The notes beneath the pieces are model-generated. The model did no database searches. It was not told the origin of the DNA and saw only the letters and a list, made by a program, of their open reading frames with translations. A DNA stretch of 64,000 nucleotides from Pseudescherichia sp031998825 (GTDB lineage Bacteria; Pseudomonadota; Gammaproteobacteria; Enterobacterales; Enterobacteriaceae), in the NCBI RefSeq assembly GCF_031998825.1, contig NZ_DAMACX010000020.1, positions 1 to 64,000 on the forward strand. The letters are read 5' to 3'. Made by a program: the position numbers and the translations under genes. Positions 33,430 to 42,750 of the stretch are shown here, piece by piece. Position 1 is the stretch's first letter. Each line of letters starts with the position of its first letter.

Positions 33430-33704
33430 ATGCTGCAAACAGGCTCGTCTGCGCTATTTTTGACTAATGTAATATTTATCTATCCTTTGCCGACAGGTGA
33501 AAAATGGATGAATGGCTGTACGTGGCCCATTTCAAACGATGAAGCATCATCAGCTCTCCTTATCGCAGTTAAATCCACTAATAACTTTTTATTCACCTCC
33601 AGCTTCCTCTTTTTACCTGCTGCAACGCTAATCGTTTGCTAATTGCCTGCCCCGTAATCAGCAGTTAAGGTAACTGACATTAAACAAAAGCCTGGAGGCA
33701 AGTC
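33430..33704 (+). promoter_or_regulatory. ilvIH upstream region
   Basis: About 275 bases between the leuO hairpin and ilvI. In E. coli this region holds the ilvIH promoter and several Lrp sites. It is AT-rich with spaced A/T tracts, which fits, but the sites are too degenerate for me to place. A 70-codon open frame (33430-33642) has no family features and is not called. Confidence 0.5.
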
Positions 33705-35429
33705 ATGGAGATGTTGTCTGGAGCCGAGATGGTCGTCCGATCGCTCATCGATCAGGGGGTAAAGCAGGTCTTTGGTTACCCTGGAGGGGCCGTCCTTGAT
33801 ATCTACGACGCCCTGCACACGGTCGGCGGTATTGAGCATGTGCTGGTGCGGCACGAGCAGGCGGCGGTCCATATGGCGGACGGGCTGGCGCGCGCCACCG
33901 GCGAAGTGGGCGTGGTGCTGGTCACCTCCGGGCCTGGCGCAACCAACGCGATTACCGGTATTGCCACCGCCTATATGGACTCTATTCCACTGGTGGTGCT
34001 CTCCGGGCAGGTTGCCACCTCGCTGATTGGCTACGACGCTTTTCAGGAGTGCGATATGGTGGGGATCTCCCGCCCGGTGGTGAAACACAGCTTCCTGGTC
34101 AAGCAGGCGGAAGATATCCCCGGCATTTTGAAAAAAGCCTTCTGGCTGGCCTCCACTGGCCGTCCTGGTCCGGTAGTAGTCGATCTGCCGAAAGACATCA
34201 TGAGCCCCGCCAATAAGCTACCCTACGTCTGGCCAGAGTCGGTGAGCATGCGCTCCTATAACCCCACCACCCAGGGGCATAAGGGACAGATCAAACGAGC
34301 ATTACAGACGCTGATCGCCGCGAAGAAGCCGGTAGTCTACGTTGGCGGCGGGGCGATCAACGCCGCCTGCGATAAGCAGCTGCGCGAGCTGGCCGAGAAG
34401 CTGAACCTGCCGGTCGTCTCCTCATTAATGGGTTTAGGTGCGTTCCCGGCCACTCACCGACAGGCGCTGGGGATGCTAGGGATGCATGGCACCTACGAAG
34501 CCAACATGACGATGCACCACTCCGACGTGATCTTTGCTGTCGGCGTACGCTTCGACGATCGCACCACCAACAATTTAATGAAGTACTGCCCGAACGCGAC
34601 GGTGCTGCACATCGATATCGACCCGACCTCGATCTCGAAAACGGTGGCGGCGGACGTTCCCATTGTGGGTGACGCCCGGCTGGTGTTGGAGCAGATGCTG
34701 GAGCTGCTGGCTCAGGAGGAGAGCGTTCAGCCCCTCGACGACATTCGCGACTGGTGGCTGACGATTGATACCTGGCGCGCCCGCCAGTGTCTGAAGTACG
34801 ACACCCAGAGCGAAAGCATCAAGCCGCAGGCGGTGATTGAAGCCATCTGGCGTCTGACCGATGGCGATGCCTATGTGACCTCTGACGTTGGCCAGCACCA
34901 GATGTTTGCCGCCCTCTATTATCCTTTCGATAAACCTCGACGCTGGATCAACTCCGGCGGCCTCGGCACGATGGGCTTCGGCCTGCCCGCCGCGCTGGGG
35001 GTGAAGATGGCTCTGCCGGAAGAGACGGTGGTCTGCGTGACCGGCGACGGCAGTATCCAGATGAACATTCAGGAGCTGTCGACGGCGCTGCAGTATGAGC
35101 TGCCGGTGCTGGTGCTGAATCTTAACAACCGCTATCTCGGGATGGTGAAGCAGTGGCAGGATATGATCTACTCCGGCCGCCACTCGCAGTCCTATATGCA
35201 ATCCCTCCCGGACTTTGCCCGCCTGGCCGAAGCCTACGGCCACGTGGGTATCCAAATTACCCGTCCCGATGAGCTGGAAGCGAAGCTGAGCGAGGCCCTG
35301 ACGCAGGTGAAAAATGGCCGTCTGGTGTTTGTCGACGTGACCGTTGACGGCAGTGAGCACGTCTATCCCATGCAGATCCGTGGGGGCGGTATGGATGAGA
35401 TGTGGTTAAGCAAAACGGAGAGAACCTGA
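33705..35429 (+). CDS. ilvI: Acetolactate synthase III large subunit
   Basis: IlvI joins pyruvate with pyruvate or 2-ketobutyrate in valine and isoleucine synthesis, using thiamine diphosphate and FAD. The 574-residue protein has FGYPGGAVLDIYDAL, the activating glutamate in VRHEQAAVHMADG, and the ThDP motif GDGSIQMNIQELST ending in NN. TGGAGG precedes the ATG. It is co-transcribed with ilvH, 2 bases downstream. Lrp control is expected from E. coli. Confidence 0.97.
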   Translation: MEMLSGAEMVVRSLIDQGVKQVFGYPGGAVLDIYDALHTVGGIEHVLVRHEQAAVHMADGLARATGEVGVVLVTSGPGATNAITGIATAYMDSIPLVVLSGQVATSLIGYDAFQECDMVGISRPVVKHSFLVKQAEDIPGILKKAFWLASTGRPGPVVVDLPKDIMSPANKLPYVWPESVSMRSYNPTTQGHKGQIKRALQTLIAAKKPVVYVGGGAINAACDKQLRELAEKLNLPVVSSLMGLGAFPATHRQALGMLGMHGTYEANMTMHHSDVIFAVGVRFDDRTTNNLMKYCPNATVLHIDIDPTSISKTVAADVPIVGDARLVLEQMLELLAQEESVQPLDDIRDWWLTIDTWRARQCLKYDTQSESIKPQAVIEAIWRLTDGDAYVTSDVGQHQMFAALYYPFDKPRRWINSGGLGTMGFGLPAALGVKMALPEETVVCVTGDGSIQMNIQELSTALQYELPVLVLNLNNRYLGMVKQWQDMIYSGRHSQSYMQSLPDFARLAEAYGHVGIQITRPDELEAKLSEALTQVKNGRLVFVDVTVDGSEHVYPMQIRGGGMDEMWLSKTERT

Positions 35430-35431
35430 TT

Positions 35432-35923
35432 ATGCGCCGGATATTATCTGTGTTACTGGAGAACGAATCGGGTGCGCTGTCGCGCGTGATTGGCCTCTTC
35501 TCCCAGCGTGGCTACAACATCGAGAGCCTGACCGTGGCGCCAACCGACGATCCGACCCTCTCCCGCATGACGATTCAGACGGTGGGGGATGCCAAAGTGC
35601 TGGAGCAGATCGAGAAGCAGCTGCATAAGCTGGTGGACGTGCTGCGCGTCAGCGAGCTGGGGCAGGGGGCACACGTCGAGCGCGAGATCATGCTGGTGAA
35701 GATCCAGGCCAGCGGCTATGGTCGGGAGGAGGTGAAGCGTAACGCGGAGATCTTCCGTGGGCAGATCATTGACGTAACTCCCTCGATCTACACGGTTCAG
35801 CTTGCCGGCACCAGCGATAAGCTGGATGCGTTTCTGGCCTCTATCCGCGACGTGGCGAAAATCGTTGAGGTTGCCCGCTCTGGGGTGGTGGGGCTGTCGC
35901 GCGGCGATAAAATCATGCGTTAG
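35432..35923 (+). CDS. ilvH: Acetolactate synthase III regulatory subunit
   Basis: IlvH activates IlvI and makes it sensitive to valine. The 163-residue protein, same length as in E. coli, has an N-terminal ACT domain (ILSVLLENESGALSRVIGLF, about 4-78) and a C-terminal domain. The ATG at 35432 lies 2 bases after the ilvI stop; an in-frame upstream start inside ilvI is not conserved. Confidence 0.97.
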   Translation: MRRILSVLLENESGALSRVIGLFSQRGYNIESLTVAPTDDPTLSRMTIQTVGDAKVLEQIEKQLHKLVDVLRVSELGQGAHVEREIMLVKIQASGYGREEVKRNAEIFRGQIIDVTPSIYTVQLAGTSDKLDAFLASIRDVAKIVEVARSGVVGLSRGDKIMR

Positions 35924-35947
35924 GTTGAAGGCAAAAGCAAAATGAGC

Positions 35948-35977
35948 AGCCCGGCGGATCCTGTCGGGCTTTTTTTT
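35948..35977 (+). terminator. ilvIH terminator
   Basis: AGCCCG (35948-35953) and CGGGCT (35965-35970) enclose an imperfect GCGGATCCTGT loop with extra pairing, followed by a run of Ts. It is 24 bases after ilvH. Confidence 0.85.
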
Positions 35978-36103
35978 GCGAAAACAGACGGAAGGCTGAG
36001 CGAAAGCGGTTGCCGCAGTGACTATTCTGCGTTTAGATGTGATGGAATTAAACCTATATTCCAAAAAAGGTTATGGAGTTTCCTTTTTTTTTGAGAGGCA
36101 ATT

Positions 36104-37108
36104 GTGAAACTGGATGAAATCGCGCGGCTTGCCGGCGTCTCACGCACCACAGCAAGCTATGTAATCAACGGCAAAGCGAAGCAGTACCGCGTCAGCGATA
36201 AAACCGTTGAAAAAGTCATGGCCGTCGTACGCGAGCATAACTACCATCCGAACGCGGTAGCCGCCGGGCTGCGGGCAGGACGCACACGATCGATTGGCCT
36301 GGTGATCCCCGATCTGGAAAACACCAGCTATACCCGCATTGCTAACTACCTTGAGCGGCAGGCACGCCAGCGTGGCTATCAGCTTCTCATTGCCTGTTCG
36401 GAAGACCAGCCGGATAACGAGATGCGCTGCATTGAGCATCTGCTGCAGCGTCAGGTCGATGCCATTATCGTATCGACCTCGCTTCCACCGGAGCACCCCT
36501 TTTACCAGCGCTGGGCCAACGACGCTTTTCCTATCGTCGCCCTCGACCGGGCGTTAGACCGGGAGCACTTCACCAGCGTGGTCGGTGCAGATCAGGACGA
36601 TGCCGAGATGCTGGCGGCGGAGCTGCGCACCTTCCCGGCAGAGAACGTCCTCTATCTGGGGGCGCTCCCGGAGCTTTCGGTCAGCTTTTTGCGCGAGCAG
36701 GGTTTCCGTACCGCCTGGAAAGACGATCCGCGTGAGGTAAGCTTCCTTTACGCCAACAGCTACGAGCGCGAAGCCGCCGCACAGCTTTTTGATAAGTGGC
36801 TGGAGAGCAACCCGATGCCGCAGGCGCTGTTTACCACCTCGTTTGCCCTGTTACAGGGGGTGATGGATGTGACGCTGCGCCGCGACGGCCATCTGCCAGC
36901 TAACTTAGCGATTGCCACCTTTGGCGATCATGAGCTGCTCGACTTCCTGCAGTGTCCGGTACTGGCCGTGGCCCAGCGCCATCGCGATGTCGCAGAGCGC
37001 GTGCTGGAGATCGTGCTGGCCAGCCTCGACGAACCGCGTAAGCCAAAACCTGGCCTGAGCCGCATCCGGCGCAATCTCTACCGCCGCGGCGTGCTGAATC
37101 GGGTTTGA
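36104..37108 (+). CDS. cra: Catabolite repressor/activator Cra (FruR)
   Basis: Cra is a LacI-family regulator that senses fructose 1-phosphate or fructose 1,6-bisphosphate and switches carbon flow between glycolysis and gluconeogenesis. The 334-residue protein has the HTH (KLDEIARLAGVSRTTASYVI) at the N-terminus, the LacI hinge, and the periplasmic-binding-like sensor domain. The start is GTG, as in E. coli, with GAGAGG upstream. I looked for the fruL leader peptide in the 130 bases upstream and found none. Confidence 0.97.
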   Translation: MKLDEIARLAGVSRTTASYVINGKAKQYRVSDKTVEKVMAVVREHNYHPNAVAAGLRAGRTRSIGLVIPDLENTSYTRIANYLERQARQRGYQLLIACSEDQPDNEMRCIEHLLQRQVDAIIVSTSLPPEHPFYQRWANDAFPIVALDRALDREHFTSVVGADQDDAEMLAAELRTFPAENVLYLGALPELSVSFLREQGFRTAWKDDPREVSFLYANSYEREAAAQLFDKWLESNPMPQALFTTSFALLQGVMDVTLRRDGHLPANLAIATFGDHELLDFLQCPVLAVAQRHRDVAERVLEIVLASLDEPRKPKPGLSRIRRNLYRRGVLNRV

Positions 37109-37116
37109 ATTTTTTT

Positions 37117-37139
37117 AAAGGCAGCGAGAGCTGCCTTTT
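37117..37139 (+). terminator. cra terminator
   Basis: AAAGGCAGC and GCTGCCTTT form a 9-bp stem with a GAGA tetraloop, followed by TTTCC and more Ts, 8 bases after the cra stop. Confidence 0.88.
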
Positions 37140-37640
37140 CCTTTTAGCGCTTCCTTCTATATGAAAGCCATTCGCGTATTAACGTAAATTAAGGCTCGGA
37201 TTAATCCTTAAAATCCATAGGCCGCTATTTTTTAAATTTCCCTTTATTCTTAAAACGCATTTTTTTAGGGGAAAAGGAGGTAACGGCGCGTTAATTTTGT
37301 ATTGTTTTGTTACATCTACGGCAGAGCCGCTGAATTAATGACCTTTTTGTTAGTATGACAATTCACTTCTGCTTGTCACGACCCCTCTGACGTCGCTCCG
37401 CCTGCAACTGGCGCTGTTAACCATTGACAATATGGCTTAAAATGCTGCCCGCGTCGCAAACTGACACTTTATATTTAATCCGTATCGTGGCCGAGGTCTT
37501 TAACTGGCTCATGCGGAGGCATTATTTTTTTTGCAAATATTCATGACGTTAATTTGCAGCGCATGTTGAGCGCATTTTGTGCGGGCCTGTTATCCACTAT
37601 TAATCGTGGTTGTTTCGGGCTCGTTAGCCTCAGTGCTGGC
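37140..37640. other. cra-mraZ intergenic region
   Basis: About 500 bases with no credible ORF. The first half is AT-rich with A and T tracts. A TTGACA at 37424-37429 has no -10 at the right distance. The E. coli interval is of similar size and also carries no gene between cra and the mra promoter. Confidence 0.5.
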
Positions 37641-37670
37641 TTGACAAGCTTTTCCTCCGCTCCGTAAACT
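37641..37670 (+). promoter_or_regulatory. Pmra, promoter of the dcw cluster
   Basis: TTGACA (37641-37646) and TAAACT (37665-37670) are 18 bases apart and the spacer is nearly identical to that of E. coli Pmra. This promoter drives the first genes of the division and cell wall cluster. Confidence 0.88.
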
Positions 37671-37677
37671 CCCTCGG

Positions 37678-37702
37678 TGGGGATTTGTGGGATAAAGTGG
37701 TG
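37678..37702 (+). promoter_or_regulatory. MraZ-binding repeats
   Basis: TGGGG, TGGGA and TGGTG are spaced by exactly five bases each. This is the TGGGN-N5 direct-repeat pattern bound by MraZ. It lies between Pmra and the mraZ start, so MraZ should repress its own operon here. The third repeat is degenerate. Confidence 0.8.
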
Positions 37703-37729
37703 AAAGGTTGATTTTGAGGTGAAACTGGC

Positions 37730-38188
37730 ATGTTCCGTGGGGCAACGTTAGTTAATCTCGACAGTAAAGGTCGGTTGTCCGTACCTGTTCGCTACCGGGA
37801 ACAACTTGTCGAGCATGCTGCCGGTCAGATGGTCTGTACCATTGACATCCACCACGCCTGCCTGCTGCTTTACCCCCTCCCGGAATGGGAAATTATTGAG
37901 CAAAAATTATCGCGTCTGTCGAGCATGAATCCCGCAGAGCGACGCGTGCAGCGTTTACTGCTGGGACATGCCAGTGAATGTCAGATGGATAGCGCGGGGC
38001 GCTTATTGATTGCTCCCGTTTTACGGCACCATGCCGGACTGAACAAAGAAGTGATGCTGGTCGGGCAGTTTAACAAGTTTGAGCTGTGGGATGAAACGAC
38101 CTGGTATCAACGGGTCAAGGAAGATATCGACGCTGAGCAGTCAGGCTCTGAACCACTTTCAGAGCGATTGCAGGATTTGTCTCTATAA
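37730..38188 (+). CDS. mraZ: Transcriptional regulator MraZ
   Basis: MraZ is a ring-forming AbrB-like DNA-binding protein that represses the dcw promoter. The 152-residue protein has two AbrB-like repeats, each with the motif DSKGRLSVPVRYR (12-24) or DSAGRLLIAPVLR (about 86-98). The length equals that of E. coli. It is the first gene of the cluster, 2 bases before rsmH. Confidence 0.97.
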   Translation: MFRGATLVNLDSKGRLSVPVRYREQLVEHAAGQMVCTIDIHHACLLLYPLPEWEIIEQKLSRLSSMNPAERRVQRLLLGHASECQMDSAGRLLIAPVLRHHAGLNKEVMLVGQFNKFELWDETTWYQRVKEDIDAEQSGSEPLSERLQDLSL

Positions 38189-38190
38189 CG

Positions 38191-39132
38191 ATGATGGAAA
38201 ATTTTAAACACACAACGGTACTGCTCGACGAGGCCGTAAACGGCCTGAACATTCGTCCTGACGGCATCTACATAGATGGAACTTTTGGTCGCGGTGGCCA
38301 CTCGCGCCTGATCCTCTCCCAGCTGGGGGCGGAAGGACGGCTGCTGGCAATCGATCGCGATCCTGAGGCGATTGCTATCGCTAAAACCATTGACGATCCA
38401 CGCTTCTCAATTGTGCACGGGCCTTTCTCCGGGCTGGCGGACTACGTTCGCGAGCGCGATCTCACTGGCAAGATCGACGGTATCCTTCTCGATCTTGGCG
38501 TCTCCTCCCCACAGCTTGACGATGCTGAGCGTGGTTTCTCCTTTATGCGCGACGGTCCGCTGGACATGCGTATGGATCCCACCCGCGGCCAGTCTGCCGC
38601 CGAATGGCTACAAACCGCTGACGAAGCCGATATCGCCTGGGTGATCAAAACCTTTGGCGAAGAGCGCTTCGGCAAACGTATCGCCCGCGCCATCGTGGAG
38701 CGTAACCGCATTGAGCCGATGACCCGCACCAAAGAGCTGGCGGAGGTCATCGCCGCCGCTACCCCGGTGAAGGATAAGCATAAACATCCCGCGACCCGTA
38801 CCTTCCAGGCGGTGCGCATCTGGGTAAACAGTGAGCTGGAGGAGATAGAGCAGGCGCTAAAAAACTCGCTCGACGTGCTGGCCCCAGGGGGACGACTGTC
38901 GATCATCAGTTTCCACTCGCTGGAGGACCGCATTGTGAAACGCTTTATGCGTGAGCAGAGCCGGGGTCCACAGGTTCCAGCCGGGTTACCGATGACTGAA
39001 GCGCAGCTCAGTAAACTGGGCGGCCGTTATCTGCGAGCGTTAGGCAAGTTGATGCCGGGCGAAGAAGAGGTGGCAGAGAATCCACGCGCCCGTAGTTCAG
39101 TGCTGCGTATCGCAGAGAGGACGAACGCATGA
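38191..39132 (+). CDS. rsmH: 16S rRNA (cytosine-N4)-methyltransferase
   Basis: RsmH (MraW) methylates N4 of C1402 in 16S rRNA with SAM. The 313-residue protein, same length as in E. coli, has the motifs YIDGTFGRGGHS (SAM), DLGVSSPQLDDAERGFSF and ISFHSLEDRIVKRF. Its TGA overlaps the ftsL ATG (ATGA). Confidence 0.97.
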   Translation: MMENFKHTTVLLDEAVNGLNIRPDGIYIDGTFGRGGHSRLILSQLGAEGRLLAIDRDPEAIAIAKTIDDPRFSIVHGPFSGLADYVRERDLTGKIDGILLDLGVSSPQLDDAERGFSFMRDGPLDMRMDPTRGQSAAEWLQTADEADIAWVIKTFGEERFGKRIARAIVERNRIEPMTRTKELAEVIAAATPVKDKHKHPATRTFQAVRIWVNSELEEIEQALKNSLDVLAPGGRLSIISFHSLEDRIVKRFMREQSRGPQVPAGLPMTEAQLSKLGGRYLRALGKLMPGEEEVAENPRARSSVLRIAERTNA

Positions 39133-39494
39133 TCGGCAGGGTGGCAGAGACCTTTAGCAAAGTAAAAGGGTCGTTAGGAAACACCGAGCGCCATGCGTTG
39201 CCTGGCGTGATCGCGGACGATCTCTTGCGCTTTGGGAAACTGCCGCTCTGTCTGTTCATCTGCATCATCGTGACGGCGGTGACGGTCGTAACGACTGCGC
39301 ACCATACCCGTCTGCTGACGGCGCAGCGTGAGCAGCTGGTGCTGGAGCGCGACGCGCTGGATATCGAGTGGCGCAACCTGATCCTTGAAGAGAACGCCCT
39401 CGGCGATCACAGCCGCGTTGAACGGATCGCCACCGAGAAGCTGCAGCTGCAGCATGTTGATCCTTCACAAGAAAACATCGTAGTACAGAAATAA
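39129..39494 (+). CDS. ftsL: Cell division protein FtsL
   Basis: FtsL is a bitopic membrane protein that, with FtsB and FtsQ, signals septal synthesis to FtsWI. The 121-residue protein (as in E. coli) has a cytoplasmic N-terminus, one membrane helix (LPLCLFICIIVTAVTVVT, about 38-55) and a periplasmic coiled coil (HHTRLLTAQREQLVLERDAL onward). The start overlaps the rsmH stop by 4 bases. Confidence 0.96.
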   Translation: MIGRVAETFSKVKGSLGNTERHALPGVIADDLLRFGKLPLCLFICIIVTAVTVVTTAHHTRLLTAQREQLVLERDALDIEWRNLILEENALGDHSRVERIATEKLQLQHVDPSQENIVVQK

Positions 39495-39509
39495 GGACTT
39501 ACGCGACGC

Positions 39510-41276
39510 ATGAAAGCAGCGGTGAAGACGCTTAAACCAAAACGTCAGGAAGAGCAGGCCAACTTTGTGAGTTGGCGTTTTGCGTTGCTTTGCGGATGTA
39601 TTTTACTGGCGCTGGCGTTTCTGCTGGGGCGCGTCGCATGGTTACAGGTTATCAACCCGGATATGCTGGTGCGTCAGGGCGATCTGCGCTCGCTGCGCGT
39701 GCAGGAGGTCTCTACCTCTCGCGGCCTGATCACCGACCGCTCTGGCCGTCCGCTGGCGGTAAGCGTGCCGGTGAAGGCGATCTGGGCCGATCCGAAAGAG
39801 CTGCATGACGCCGGCGGCATTACGCTCGACAACCGCTGGAAAGCGCTGGCGGATGCGCTGCATCTCCCGCTCGATCAGCTTGCTGCTCGCGTGAACGCCA
39901 ACCCGAAAGGCCGCTTTATCTACCTTGCGCGCCAGGTAAACCCGGATATCGGCGACTACATTAAAAAACTGAAGCTGCCCGGCATTCATCTGCGGGAAGA
40001 GTCGCGTCGTTACTACCCCTCCGGCGAAGTAACCGCTCACCTCATTGGCTTTACCAACGTCGACAGCCAGGGCATTGAAGGGGTTGAGAAGAGCTTTGAT
40101 AAGTGGCTTACCGGTCAGCCTGGCGAGCGCATCGTGCGTAAAGACCGCTATGGCCGCGTGATTGAAGATATCTCCTCCACCGACAGCCAGGCGGCGCACA
40201 ACCTTGCCCTGAGCATCGACGAGCGGCTCCAGGCGCTGGTCTACCGCGAGCTGAACAACGCCGTGGCCTTTAACAAGGCGGAGTCTGGCAGCGCCGTGCT
40301 GGTAGACGTCAACACCGGTGAAGTGCTGGCGATGGCGAACAGCCCCTCCTATAACCCGAACAACCTCAGCGGTACGCAGAAAGACGTGATGCGTAACCGT
40401 ACCATTACCGACGTGTTCGAACCCGGCTCTACCGTGAAGCCGATGGTGGTGATGACCGCTCTGCAGCGCGGCGTGGTCAGAGAGAACACCGTTCTGAATA
40501 CTGTCCCTTACCGTATTAACGGCCACGAGATCAAAGACGTGGCGCGCTACAGCGAATTGACCCTGACCGGGGTACTACAGAAGTCGAGTAACGTCGGTGT
40601 ATCAAAGCTGGCGTTAGCGATGCCCTCCTCAGCGCTGGTAGAAACTTACTCGCGTTTTGGCCTGGGAAAAGCGACCAATTTGGGGTTGGTCGGAGAACGC
40701 AGTGGCTTATATCCTCAAAAACAACGGTGGTCTGACATAGAGAGGGCCACCTTCTCTTTCGGCTACGGGCTAATGGTAACCCCGTTACAGTTAGCGCGAG
40801 TCTACGCAACGATCGGCAGCTACGGCATCTACCGTCCGCTGTCGATCACCAAAGTTGATCCGCCCGTTCCGGGCGAGCGTATCTTCCCGGAATCCATCGT
40901 TCGTACCGTGGTGCACATGATGGAGAGCGTGGCGCTGCCCGGCGGCGGCGGCGTGAAGGCCGCCATCAAAGGCTATCGCATCGCCATTAAAACCGGTACG
41001 GCGAAAAAGGTCGGGCCGGACGGACGCTATATCAATAAATACATTGCCTACACCGCGGGCGTCGCGCCAGCCAGCCAGCCGCGTTTTGCGCTGGTGGTGG
41101 TCATTAACGATCCGCAGGCGGGTAAATACTACGGCGGTGCCGTTTCCGCACCGGTCTTCGGGGCCATCATGGGGGGCGTACTGCGCACCATGAACATCGA
41201 GCCGGACGCGTTAGCAACGGGCGAAAAAAGTGAATTTGTAATTAATGAAGGCGAGGGAACAGGTGGCAGATCGTAA
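39510..41276 (+). CDS. ftsI: Septal peptidoglycan transpeptidase FtsI (PBP3)
   Basis: FtsI cross-links septal peptidoglycan and is a beta-lactam target. The 588-residue protein has one membrane anchor (about 20-40), the class B PBP dimerisation domain, and a transpeptidase domain with Ser307 in STVK, SSN, and KTGTAKK. Sequence and spacing match E. coli FtsI; no insertion is seen near the active site of the type reported in beta-lactam-resistant strains. It overlaps the murE start by 14 bases. Confidence 0.98.
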   Translation: MKAAVKTLKPKRQEEQANFVSWRFALLCGCILLALAFLLGRVAWLQVINPDMLVRQGDLRSLRVQEVSTSRGLITDRSGRPLAVSVPVKAIWADPKELHDAGGITLDNRWKALADALHLPLDQLAARVNANPKGRFIYLARQVNPDIGDYIKKLKLPGIHLREESRRYYPSGEVTAHLIGFTNVDSQGIEGVEKSFDKWLTGQPGERIVRKDRYGRVIEDISSTDSQAAHNLALSIDERLQALVYRELNNAVAFNKAESGSAVLVDVNTGEVLAMANSPSYNPNNLSGTQKDVMRNRTITDVFEPGSTVKPMVVMTALQRGVVRENTVLNTVPYRINGHEIKDVARYSELTLTGVLQKSSNVGVSKLALAMPSSALVETYSRFGLGKATNLGLVGERSGLYPQKQRWSDIERATFSFGYGLMVTPLQLARVYATIGSYGIYRPLSITKVDPPVPGERIFPESIVRTVVHMMESVALPGGGGVKAAIKGYRIAIKTGTAKKVGPDGRYINKYIAYTAGVAPASQPRFALVVVINDPQAGKYYGGAVSAPVFGAIMGGVLRTMNIEPDALATGEKSEFVINEGEGTGGRS

Positions 41277-42750
41277 TTTGCGCGACCTTCTCGCTCCGTG
41301 GGTAGCGAATTTGCCTGCGCGAGCTTTGCGGGAAATGACACTCGACAGTCGCGTAGCGGCAGCGGGCGATCTCTTTGTGGCGGTAGTAGGCCACCAGGCG
41401 GACGGGCGTCGGTATATCCCGCAGGCGATAGCACAGGGCGTGGCGGCCATCATTGCGGAAGCAAAAGGCGAGGCCGCCGACGGTGAGATCCGTGAAGTTC
41501 ACGGCGTGCCGGTTATCTATCTTAGCCAGCTCAACGAGCGCCTCTCCGCGCTGGCCGGACGCTTTTATAATGAGCCTGCCGAGCGTTTAAGCCTGGTGGG
41601 CGTCACCGGCACCAACGGCAAAACCACTACCACCCAGCTGCTGGCGCAGTGGGCTCAGCTGCTGGGTGAAACCAGCGCGGTCATGGGTACGGTAGGCAAC
41701 GGCCTGCTGGGTAAGGTGATCCCAAGCGAAAATACTACCGGCTCCGCCATTGACGTTCAGCATGTGATTGCCGATCTGGCAGGGCAGGGGGCAACCTTTG
41801 CCGCGATGGAGGTCTCCTCCCACGGCCTGGTGCAGCACCGCGTCGCCGCCCTGAAGTTCCGTGCCTCGGTATTCACTAACCTGAGCCGCGATCACCTCGA
41901 TTATCACGGGGATATGGCGGGCTACGAATCAGCAAAATGGCAGCTCTTCTCCGCACACCACTACGGACAGGCGATCGTTAACGCCGATGACGAAGTGGGC
42001 CGCCGCTGGCTGGCTAACCTGCCGGACGCCGTTGCGGTCTCTATGGAAGGGCATATCAACCCGAACTGTCATGGCCGCTGGCTGAAAGCCGAAGCGGTAA
42101 GCTATCACGACAGCGGGGCCACGGTGCGCTTCACCTCCTCCTGGGGGGAGGGCGAGATTGAAAGCCGCCTGATGGGGGCGTTTAACGTCAGCAACCTGCT
42201 GCTGGCGCTGGCAACCCTGCTGGCGCTGGACTTCCCGCTGAGCGAGCTGCTGAAGACGGCGTCGCGCCTGCAGCCGGTATGCGGCCGCATGGAGGTCTTC
42301 GCTGCGCCGGGTAAACCGACGGTGGTGGTGGATTACGCTCACACCCCGGATGCGCTGGAGAAAGCGCTACAGGCCGCGCGCCTGCACTGCACCGGTAAGC
42401 TGTGGTGCGTCTTTGGCTGCGGCGGCGATCGTGACAAGGGCAAGCGTCCGCTGATGGGTGCCATTGCCGAGGAGTTTGCCGACGTTCCGGTTGTCACCGA
42501 CGACAACCCGCGTACCGAAGAGCCACGCGCCATCATTAACGATATTCTCGCTGGTATGCTCGATGCAGGCCGCGCCCGGGTGGTGGAAGGCCGCGCCGAA
42601 GCGGTAACCAGCGCCATTATGCAGGCGAAAGAGAACGACGTCGTGCTGCTGGCCGGTAAGGGCCATGAAGATTATCAGATTGTCGGTACCCGCCGTCTCG
42701 ACTATTCCGACCGCGTCACTGCCGCGCGTCTGCTGGGAGTGGTGGCATGA
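41263..42750 (+). CDS. murE: UDP-MurNAc-tripeptide synthetase MurE
   Basis: MurE adds meso-diaminopimelate to UDP-MurNAc-L-Ala-D-Glu. The 495-residue protein has the ATP loop GTNGKTTTT and the DAP-selecting motif DNPRTEEP. I place the start at a GTG (41263), giving the family N-terminus (ADRNLRDLLAPW) and the E. coli length; an ATG six codons upstream is possible. Its TGA overlaps the murF ATG (ATGA). Confidence 0.97.
   Translation: MADRNLRDLLAPWVANLPARALREMTLDSRVAAAGDLFVAVVGHQADGRRYIPQAIAQGVAAIIAEAKGEAADGEIREVHGVPVIYLSQLNERLSALAGRFYNEPAERLSLVGVTGTNGKTTTTQLLAQWAQLLGETSAVMGTVGNGLLGKVIPSENTTGSAIDVQHVIADLAGQGATFAAMEVSSHGLVQHRVAALKFRASVFTNLSRDHLDYHGDMAGYESAKWQLFSAHHYGQAIVNADDEVGRRWLANLPDAVAVSMEGHINPNCHGRWLKAEAVSYHDSGATVRFTSSWGEGEIESRLMGAFNVSNLLLALATLLALDFPLSELLKTASRLQPVCGRMEVFAAPGKPTVVVDYAHTPDALEKALQAARLHCTGKLWCVFGCGGDRDKGKRPLMGAIAEEFADVPVVTDDNPRTEEPRAIINDILAGMLDAGRARVVEGRAEAVTSAIMQAKENDVVLLAGKGHEDYQIVGTRRLDYSDRVTAARLLGVVA

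Noticed and set aside
33430..33642. Open frame of 70 codons between leuO and ilvI
   Set aside because: It begins at the end of the leuO hairpin, has no good ribosome binding site, shows no known domain, and lies where Lrp sites and the ilvIH promoter are expected.
35978..36103. Possible fruL leader peptide upstream of cra
   Set aside because: No start codon with a ribosome binding site and a frame of suitable length was found before the cra GTG.
37424..37450. TTGACA far upstream of mraZ as a second dcw promoter
   Set aside because: No -10 lies at 16-18 bases; the nearest AT-rich hexamer is 8 bases away.
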